Shown here: positions 58,290-64,000 of the stretch, piece after piece
How positions within the stretch are numbered: position 1 is the stretch's first letter
Layout: every line of letters begins with the position of its first letter
DNA from: CAVTWS01 sp963738445
GTDB lineage: Bacteria; Actinomycetota; Acidimicrobiia; Acidimicrobiales; SHLQ01
Direction: 5' to 3'
DNA length: 64,000 nt
Assembly: GCA_963738445.1 (NCBI GenBank)
Contig: CAVTWS010000007.1
Coordinates: 1 to 64,000 of the forward strand
Made by a program: the position numbers and the translations under genes
The notes under the pieces: model-generated
The model's database searches: none
What the model was told of the DNA's origin: nothing
What the model saw: the letters and a program-made list of their open reading frames with translations, nothing else

Positions 58290-59620
58290 ATGTCACCGCT
58301 GCCCGCTCATCTGCTCGAACCTGTTGCCCCGACCGAGTCGCATCCAGCGTGGTGGGCCGACGTTCTCGTCGCATCCGCATCACGTCTGGCGACATCGGAG
58401 CTTCCGTCCGATGCCGAGGAGGTGTGGCGATACAGCCGCATCGAGTCGCTCGACCTGTCGTCGTTCCCCCTCGCACCCGCGACCTCCACCGTCACCGGGT
58501 CCGACGTGATCGGCCTCCACGATCTGCTGGGCCCCGATCTGCTGGGCCTGGATGCGGCCTTGTCGATCGTCGTTCCGGTCGTCGACGGCCGGGTCGGTGC
58601 CGTCTCCGGCGCATCGGTGCCCGACGGGCTGTACGTGGGCCCGCTCTCGGGCCACCCGTCGGCTCCCGACCTCTGGAACGAGGTCCACGTCGATGCCGTC
58701 GACGTGTTCGCCGAGATCGTCGCCCGTCACGCCACCGATCCGCTGGTGATCGACGTCGAGTCGCGGCGTGCGGGTCGTCCCGACGATCGTCGTCCTCGTC
58801 CATGCCGCATCGGCCGGTCGCACCTCGGTGCCCCACCTGCTGGTGCGGGTGGCCGACGACGCGTCGGTCACCATCCTCGAGCATCACACCTCGGTCGACG
58901 ACCCGGTCCTCGTCGTCGCCCGGACGGACTCCACGGTGGGCGTCGGCGCCCGGTTGGCCCACGGCGTCGTCCAGACGTTGTCCGCCTCGGCGCTGTCCAT
59001 CTCCAACACGGTCGTGCGCGGCTCGGCGTCGTCGCATGCGGCCTACGGGCTGGCCGCCGTCGGCGGTTCCACGGCCACGGTCGCGGACCGATTGCCGACT
59101 CGGCGGACGCGGCGCCCGGGCGGACCTGTCGGCGCTCTACTACGGGCGCGATGGCCAGCTGCACGACGTCCGGACCTTCCAGAACCACGAGGCCCGCGAC
59201 ACCACCAGCGAGTTGTTGTTCAAGGGTGTCCTCGACGATCACGCCCGTTCCGTCTACACCGGCCTGATCCGCATCGTCCCCGAAGCCCGGGGCAGCGCCG
59301 CGTTCCAGACCAACCGGAACCTGAAGCTGTCCGACGACGCCTGGGCCGAATCCGTCCCGAACCTCGAGATCGAGTGCCGCGACGTGCGGTGCAGCCACGC
59401 CTCCACGGTGTCGCCCATCGATCCGGAACAGCTCTTCTACCTGGCGAGCCGGGGGGTCCCGCCCGACAAGGCGGGGCGCCTCATCGTGGCCGGGTTCTTC
59501 GAGGACGTGATCGAGCGTTTCCCGGTGCCCGCCGCACGCGCCCACGTGCGCACGCTCGTCGATCGCGCCGTCGCCCGCAGCGTCGATGGGCACGCCGACG
59601 AACTGGAGGTGGTCGGGTGA
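58290..59620 (+). CDS. sufD: Fe-S cluster assembly protein SufD (two frameshifts)
   Basis: SufD is the partner of SufB in the SufBCD scaffold. The product would be about 443 residues and is read in three frames. The first part has AEEVWRYSRIESLDLSSFPL. The middle (VPTIVVLVHAASAGRTSVPH, ASVTILEHHTSVDDPVLVVA) and the conserved end (ALYYGRDGQLHDVRTFQNHE, SVYTGLIRIVPEARGSAAFQ, TNRNLKLSDDAWAESVPNLE and VRCSHASTVSPIDPEQLFYL) are the typical SufB/SufD core. Extra bases near 58762 and near 59080-59105 break it; the span is two bases more than a multiple of three. The end SRGVPPDKAGRLIVAGFFED identifies SufD. No sufB is upstream. Confidence 0.88.
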
Positions 59621-59961
59621 GCTGCGACCCCATCGAGACCGTGCGCCTGTGCGGCATCGACGATCTGACCGAGTCGGTCCCGTGCCGGATCGATGTCGGC
59701 GGCCACCGCTTGTGTGTGGTTCGCATCGGCGACACCGTGTCGGCGATCGATGACACCTGCTCGCACGCCGATGTCTCGCTGTCCGAGGGTGAGGTCGACC
59801 CCGAGGAAGCCACGATCGAGTGCTGGAAGCACGGCAGCCTCTTCAGTCTCACCACCGGTGAGCCGCTCACGCTGCCGGCCACCCGACCCGTCGCGGTGTA
59901 CACCGTCTCGGTCCGTGACGACGAGGTCCGCGTCGCCCTCCCGGCTCGGAGCGAACGATGA
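59617..59961 (+). CDS. Rieske-type [2Fe-2S] ferredoxin
   Basis: The 114-residue protein has a Rieske site DDTCSHADVSLSEGEVD, then ECWKHGSLFSLTTGEPLTLP. The CxH and CxxH pairs bind the cluster. Such proteins sit between sufD and sufC in many actinobacterial suf operons and are thought to supply electrons, either in Fe-S assembly or to a dioxygenase. The start GTG 59617 overlaps the sufD stop, and the stop overlaps sufC. Confidence 0.93.
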   Translation: MSCDPIETVRLCGIDDLTESVPCRIDVGGHRLCVVRIGDTVSAIDDTCSHADVSLSEGEVDPEEATIECWKHGSLFSLTTGEPLTLPATRPVAVYTVSVRDDEVRVALPARSER

Positions 59962-60761
59962 CCGCCGACGCGTCCCGGGGGCTCGAGGTCGAGGGTCTGC
60001 GGGTCGGCATCGGCGGGGTCGAGATCATCAAGGGGATCGACCTCACCGTTCGCCCCGGCGAGGTCCATGTGATCATGGGCCCGAACGGGTCCGGGAAGTC
60101 CACGCTGTCGCACGTCCTCGCCGGCCGTCCCGGCTACGAGGTGCTCGGCGGGAGCATTCGGCTCGACGGCCATGATCTCGTCGGCCTGCCGGCATGGCGT
60201 CGGGCCCAGCTGGGAATGTTCCTGGCCATGCAGTACCCGACCGAGGTGCCAGGGGTGTCGTTGATCGACGTGCTGGCCGCCGCCGGGGCCGACCGGCCGT
60301 CGCTGGCGTCGCGCCTGCGGTCCGAGGCCGACCTCGTCGGTCTGGACCCGGACCTGCTCGACCGTCCCGTCAACGTGGACCTGTCGGGGGGCGAGAAGAA
60401 GCGCACGGAGACCCTGCAGCTGGCGGTGCTCGACCGGGGTCTCGCCATCCTCGACGAGGTCGACTCCGGCCTCGACGTCGACGGGATGCGCCTCGTCAGC
60501 CGGCGGGTCGCCGAGCTCGTCAAGGAACGCAATCTGGGCGTGCTGGCCATCACCCACTTCGCCCGCCTGCTCGACGAACTGCCGGCGGATCACGTCCACA
60601 TCCTCGTGGGCGGCCGCATCGTCGCTCGCGGCGGTCCCGAGTTGGCCGCCGAGTTGGAGGTATCCGGCTACGGCCGCTGGGTCACCGAGGCCGCTCCGGG
60701 GCCGAACGGCGGCGAGCGCCCGGTCGGAGTGCCCGCAGGCGTCGCCGATCCGTTGGCCTGA
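59958..60761 (+). CDS. sufC: Fe-S cluster assembly ATPase SufC
   Basis: The 267-residue ABC-type ATPase of the SufBCD complex has Walker A MGPNGSGKSTLSHVLAGRPG, the Q-loop region AMQYPTEVPGVSL, signature DLSGGEKKRTETLQLAVLD and Walker B LAILDEVDSGLDVDG. ITHFARLLDELPADHVHILV is the characteristic SufC end. It overlaps the ferredoxin gene by four bases. sufS and sufU, which usually follow in actinobacteria, are not here. Confidence 0.95.
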   Translation: MTADASRGLEVEGLRVGIGGVEIIKGIDLTVRPGEVHVIMGPNGSGKSTLSHVLAGRPGYEVLGGSIRLDGHDLVGLPAWRRAQLGMFLAMQYPTEVPGVSLIDVLAAAGADRPSLASRLRSEADLVGLDPDLLDRPVNVDLSGGEKKRTETLQLAVLDRGLAILDEVDSGLDVDGMRLVSRRVAELVKERNLGVLAITHFARLLDELPADHVHILVGGRIVARGGPELAAELEVSGYGRWVTEAAPGPNGGERPVGVPAGVADPLA

Positions 60762-60766
60762 TCAAG

Positions 60767-61060
60767 GTGCCCCGTCCCGCCGCGCTGACCGATCCCGAGA
60801 TCGCCGCCGCCCTGGCCGAGCTGGCGGATTGGACCCTGCTCGACCGACGGCTGCACCGGGTCGTCGAGCTGGCCGACTTTCCCGCTGCGCTGGCCTTCAT
60901 GGTCCAGGTCGGTTTCGTGGCCGACCAGCTGGATCACCATCCCGACTGGTCCAACAGCTACCGGCGGGTGACCATCGACCTCACGACCCACGATGTCGGT
61001 GGCCTCACCCGGCTCGACCTCGAGCTGGCTCGCGCCATCGACAGGATCCTCTCGGCCTGA
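60767..61060 (+). CDS. Pterin-4a-carbinolamine dehydratase
   Basis: The product of about 97 residues has the PhhB/PCD signature DQLDHHPDWSNSYRRVTIDL, then TTHDVGGLTRLDLELARAID. The paired histidines and the tryptophan line form the active site. The enzyme dehydrates 4a-hydroxytetrahydropterin; in bacteria without phenylalanine hydroxylase it may serve folate or pterin cofactor metabolism. GTG 60767 is the most plausible start, five bases after the sufC stop. Confidence 0.92.
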   Translation: MPRPAALTDPEIAAALAELADWTLLDRRLHRVVELADFPAALAFMVQVGFVADQLDHHPDWSNSYRRVTIDLTTHDVGGLTRLDLELARAIDRILSA

Positions 61061-61101
61061 TCGGGCGACCACCCGCCGTGGCGCTGGTGGTCGGCGCGCC
61101 G

Positions 61102-61824
61102 TCAGGTCGGGCGACGGCCGATGGCCAGGACCGAGAGGCCGGCGGGTAGGTCGATCCGGCGCAGCAGCGAGCGTTCCGCGGCGGCCAGGCGGGGCAGCAC
61201 GCCTCCGCCCCCGGACTCGTTGCGACCGGTGTCGCTCGCCACGCGGCCCCGTTCGATGACCGCGAGTGCAGCGGCGGGGGGCACGAGGAAGCTGTAGGCG
61301 GCCGTGGTCCGGACGACGTCGAGCCCGGCACCGCGGACGAGCGCGGCCAGATCTCGGCGCGAGAAACGTCGGGCGGTGTGGGTCACCCGGTCGTGGCCCC
61401 GCCGGAGCCGGCGCACGCCGGGCTCCATGAGCGCCACCACGCCGCCGGGTCTGGTCACCCGGGCGAGCTCGCGGACCACGGCCGCCGGATCCGCGATCGA
61501 TTCGTGGCACAGCACGGTGACGCACAGAGTGACGCCGAACGTGTCGTCGGGATGGGGCAGCTGGTGGATGTCGGCGAGCTCGCGGCCGATCTCGGGATAC
61601 CGCCGGGCGGCGTGGTGGAGCGCGACCGGCTCGAAATCGGCCAGTACGACGGTGCCGCGATCGGCCATCCACGCACCCGTCGCGCCGTTGCCGCCGCCGG
61701 CATCGAGGTAGGGCCCCTGGCCGAGGTGGGGGGCCAGGACATCGGCGAGGAGGCTTCGGGTGGCGTCGTACCACCAGTGGCGGTCGGTGGCCGCAGCCAT
61801 GTTCTCGTACTCGTGCTGGTCCAC
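61102..61824 (-). CDS. SAM-dependent methyltransferase
   Basis: The 240-residue class I methyltransferase starts MDQHEYENMAAATDRHWWYD, the WWY pattern seen in many sugar- or lipid-modifying methyltransferases. SAM motif I is PYLDAGGGNGATGAWMADRG, followed by VLADFEPVALHHAARRYPEI, FGVTLCVTVLCHESIADPAA and LARVTRPGGVVALMEPGV. It is divergent from the epimerase gene (starts 61824 and 61888). It likely belongs to the glycan group that continues off the right edge. Confidence 0.88.
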   Translation of the reverse strand: MDQHEYENMAAATDRHWWYDATRSLLADVLAPHLGQGPYLDAGGGNGATGAWMADRGTVVLADFEPVALHHAARRYPEIGRELADIHQLPHPDDTFGVTLCVTVLCHESIADPAAVVRELARVTRPGGVVALMEPGVRRLRRGHDRVTHTARRFSRRDLAALVRGAGLDVVRTTAAYSFLVPPAAALAVIERGRVASDTGRNESGGGGVLPRLAAAERSLLRRIDLPAGLSVLAIGRRPT

Positions 61825-61887
61825 GATGTGTTCCTGGTTCGGCGGTCGGCTCTGATCGGGCCGCAGCGATGCCGTACGCTACCGACC

Positions 61888-62910
61888 GTGCTGGCGGCCG
61901 ACTCGACCGAACCCTCTGCGCTCGCGCCCGACCTCGCCGGATTTCGTGGCGTCCGGTGTGTCGTGACCGGCGGCTGTGGCTTCATCGGCTCCAACCTCGT
62001 CCACGCCCTGGTCGAGGCGGGCGCGCTCGTGCGCGTGGTCGATGCCCTGGTGCCGGGACATGGCGGGGATCGTCGGAACCTGGCCGAACTTCCCGTGGAG
62101 ATCCACGAGTCCCTGGTCGGAGATCCATCAGTGGCCGATGTCGTCGCTGACGCGGATGTGGTGTTCAACCTGGCCGGGCAGGTGAACCACCTCGACTCCA
62201 TGCGGGTCCCCGAACGTGATTTCGCCCTCAACGCGGTCAGCCACCTGCGGCTGCTGGAGATCCTTCGGGCCGTGAATCCGGGCGCGCGGATCGTGTACGC
62301 GTCGACCCGTCAGGTCTATGGGCGAGCGCAGCGCGCCGTGGTCGACGAGCGGCACCAGACCCGGCCGGTCGATGTCAACGGCGTCAGCAAGCTGGCGGCT
62401 GAGCAACTGCATCTGGTGTACGCCAGCGCCCACGGCATGGAGGTCACGGCGCTTCGCCTCACCAATGTGTACGGCCCCCGGCAGCGGCTCGACAGCGACG
62501 AGCTCGGCGTCCTGCCGGTGATGATCCGACGCGCGCTCTGCGGCGAGGAGCTCGTCGTGTACGGCGACGGTCGGCAGCGTCGTGACTGCCTCCACGTCGA
62601 CGATGTGGTGAGGGCCTTCGCCGTCGCCGCGACCTCGGGCCAGGCGGTGGGCGACGTCTACAACGTGGGCGACACCCGGTCCTACGAGCTGGTCGACATC
62701 GCCCGCACGATCCTGCGGGCCGCCGGCCGTTCCGACGAGCCCCGCCTGGTCCCGTGGCCGGACGACCGGGAACGCATCGACATCGGTTCCTTCACCAGCT
62801 CGATCGATCACATCCGTGCCGGATTGGAGTGGACTCCGCGGATCGCGCTGGCCGCGGGTCTGCAGTCGACCATGAGGTTCTACCGTTGCCGCCCGTGGTA
62901 CCTGTCATAG
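61888..62910 (+). CDS. NAD-dependent sugar-nucleotide epimerase/dehydratase (extended SDR)
   Basis: The 340-residue product has the nucleotide-binding motif CVVTGGCGFIGSNLVHALVE, then VVFNLAGQVNHLDSMRVPER, IVYASTRQVYGRAQRAVVDE and LRLTNVYGPRQRLDSDELGV. The catalytic tyrosine of YxxxK is replaced: the segment reads VDVNGVSKLAAEQLHLVYAS, with asparagine where tyrosine is expected. The lysine is kept. Such Asn variants occur in some GalE-like families, but the chemistry may differ. The product would be an activated sugar for the aminotransferase and glycosyltransferase that follow. GTG 61888 is the first plausible start. Confidence 0.88.
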   Translation: MLAADSTEPSALAPDLAGFRGVRCVVTGGCGFIGSNLVHALVEAGALVRVVDALVPGHGGDRRNLAELPVEIHESLVGDPSVADVVADADVVFNLAGQVNHLDSMRVPERDFALNAVSHLRLLEILRAVNPGARIVYASTRQVYGRAQRAVVDERHQTRPVDVNGVSKLAAEQLHLVYASAHGMEVTALRLTNVYGPRQRLDSDELGVLPVMIRRALCGEELVVYGDGRQRRDCLHVDDVVRAFAVAATSGQAVGDVYNVGDTRSYELVDIARTILRAAGRSDEPRLVPWPDDRERIDIGSFTSSIDHIRAGLEWTPRIALAAGLQSTMRFYRCRPWYLS

Positions 62911-63941
62911 ATCTCGCCCGTCGGGGCGCTCGTTACGCAACGTCGTTCGCCGAGGTGGCCGAACGGGTCGCTCGCTCCGGTCGTTTCCTGTTGGGCGATG
63001 AGCTCGCCGGACTGGAGGCCGAGCTCGGTGAGGCGGCGGGCGGTGCACACGTCGCCGGCGTGTCGTCGGGTGCGGGTGCGCTCCAACTGGCTCTGGTCGG
63101 CCTGGGCGTCCGGCCAGGGGATGAGGTGATCCTGCCTGCGTTCACCGCCGTGCCGACCGCCAGTGCCGTGGTGGCCGCAGGTGCCGTGCCGGTCCTGGCC
63201 GACGTCGATCCCCGCACGGCGGCCGTGACCACCGGGAGCGTGGAACGGGTGCGCTCGGCGCGCACCCGCGCCGTCGTCCTGGTCCACCTCTACGGCCGCC
63301 GGGCCGAACCGGTCCTCACCGACCTCCCCGTCATCGACGACGCCGCCCAGGCCTTCGGGACGGTGATCCCGTCCGCGTCGTCGGCGGCGGTGGTCTGGAG
63401 CTTCTATCCGACGAAGAACCTCGGTGGTCTCGGCGACGGCGGCGCCGTGGCGAGCCGGGATGCTGACCTCGCCGAGCGCGTCCGGTTGCTCCGCAACCAC
63501 GGGATGACCGAGCAGTATCGCCACGAGTTCGTGTCGCAGAACTTCCGGATGTCGGAGATCGAAGCGGCGTGGCTCCGACTGGCCCGTCCCGACACCGGGG
63601 CCGACAACCGGCGTCGCCGGGCGATCGCGGGTGCCTACCGATCGGCCGCGCCTCGCCTGGGGTGGTCGGCCGACGACCCGGATCACGTCCACCACCTCGT
63701 CGTCTTCCGGCACGTCGATCGCGATCAGGTGCGGGCGGCGCTGGCCGATCGAGGAGTGGCCACGGCCGTGCACTACCCGCGATCGATCGGGCAGCAGCCG
63801 GCGTTCGCCTCGCTGGGCCCGTCGTCGAACCCGAACGCCGACGCGTGGGCCGCTGAGTGCATCACGGTGCCGTGTTTCCCCGAGATGACCGACGACGAGG
63901 TCGAACAGGTGGCGTCGGCCCTGAGCGAGGTGAGCTCGTGA
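62895..63941 (+). CDS. DegT/DnrJ/EryC1 sugar aminotransferase
   Basis: The 348-residue PLP enzyme transfers an amino group to a keto-sugar nucleotide, giving an amino sugar. It has VPVIDLARRGARYATSFAEV, FLLGDELAGLEAELGEAAGG, VSSGAGALQLALVGLGVRPG, GDEVILPAFTAVPTASAVVA, IDDAAQAFG and the Schiff-base lysine in FYPTKNLGGLGDGGAV. HGMTEQYRHEFVSQNFRMSE is the substrate-binding region. GTG 62895 overlaps the epimerase end by 16 bases. TTG 62886 is an alternative. Confidence 0.92.
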   Translation: MVPVIDLARRGARYATSFAEVAERVARSGRFLLGDELAGLEAELGEAAGGAHVAGVSSGAGALQLALVGLGVRPGDEVILPAFTAVPTASAVVAAGAVPVLADVDPRTAAVTTGSVERVRSARTRAVVLVHLYGRRAEPVLTDLPVIDDAAQAFGTVIPSASSAAVVWSFYPTKNLGGLGDGGAVASRDADLAERVRLLRNHGMTEQYRHEFVSQNFRMSEIEAAWLRLARPDTGADNRRRRAIAGAYRSAAPRLGWSADDPDHVHHLVVFRHVDRDQVRAALADRGVATAVHYPRSIGQQPAFASLGPSSNPNADAWAAECITVPCFPEMTDDEVEQVASALSEVSS

Positions 63942-64000
63942 CCCCCAGCCCACCCGTCACCGTGACGAGCGTGACGGCGATGTTCCCCTGTTACAACGAT
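63938..64000 (+). CDS. Glycosyltransferase family 2, N-terminus only (partial)
   Basis: GTG 63938 overlaps the aminotransferase stop as GTGA. The 21 visible residues end SVTAMFPCYND, the typical first beta strand of GT2 enzymes (usually FPAYNE). The rest lies beyond the window. It probably uses the amino sugar made by the two preceding genes; the call rests on a short stretch. Confidence 0.6.
   Translation, partial: MTPSPPVTVTSVTAMFPCYND

Overview
The window is GC-rich, densely coded DNA with frequent GTG starts and many 1-8 base stop/start overlaps, typical of a high-GC actinobacterium. Three features suggest an Acidimicrobiia-like lineage, although this is inference because no rRNA lies in the window: the gene order glmU-prs-rplY-pth-mfd-mazG-eno-ftsB-DUF501-ppx, a complete System I cytochrome c maturation operon, and many secreted or sortase-type proteins. 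I saw no tRNA, rRNA, CRISPR array, transposase or phage gene. No stretch longer than about 300 bases lacks a gene or a described repeat.

Layout. Positions 1-12.3 kb are mixed accessory genes: the end of a secreted protein, a broken CaiB-type CoA-transferase, a class III aminotransferase, a truncated hemoglobin, a Nudix hydrolase, a large secreted beta-helix protein with three C-terminal repeat modules, a TetR regulator, a glycosyltransferase next to a GH63-like hydrolase, a septum-formation-type lipoprotein and a class E sortase. Positions 12.4-19.5 kb hold a nine-gene ccmABCDEFGHI-like operon, followed by corA. Positions 20.7-33.3 kb are the housekeeping block: a truncated glmU homologue, prs, rplY, pth, mfd, a peptidyl-prolyl isomerase lipoprotein, mazG, eno and ftsB. 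One AbiEi/DUF559-type nuclease gene sits inside it, bracketed by related palindromes. Positions 33.4-46.2 kb are a molybdenum-hydroxylase (cox-like) island: large, small and FAD subunits, MoxR ATPase, VWA protein, two XdhC-type proteins, MocA-like cytidylyltransferase and CoxG. A three-gene ABC-2 exporter, a WYL regulator and two DUF genes are embedded in it. Positions 46.2-47.6 kb resume the housekeeping block with DUF501 and ppx. Positions 47.6-57.7 kb carry a GNAT enzyme, an enoyl-CoA hydratase, an Fe-S RecB-like nuclease, a VWA membrane protein and a cell-surface glycan group. Positions 57.8-61.1 kb carry sufD, a Rieske ferredoxin, sufC and a pterin dehydratase, with no sufB. Positions 61.1-64 kb are a sugar-nucleotide and glycosyltransferase group that runs off the window.

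Three patterns cut across the annotation. First, at least thirteen single-base frameshifts break about ten otherwise good genes; some lie in homopolymers, and they look more like assembly error than decay. Second, short direct repeats sit on or just after stop codons at eight or more genes. Third, four long palindromes share a GTTCT(G/C)GG outer end; three of them surround the DUF559 gene.
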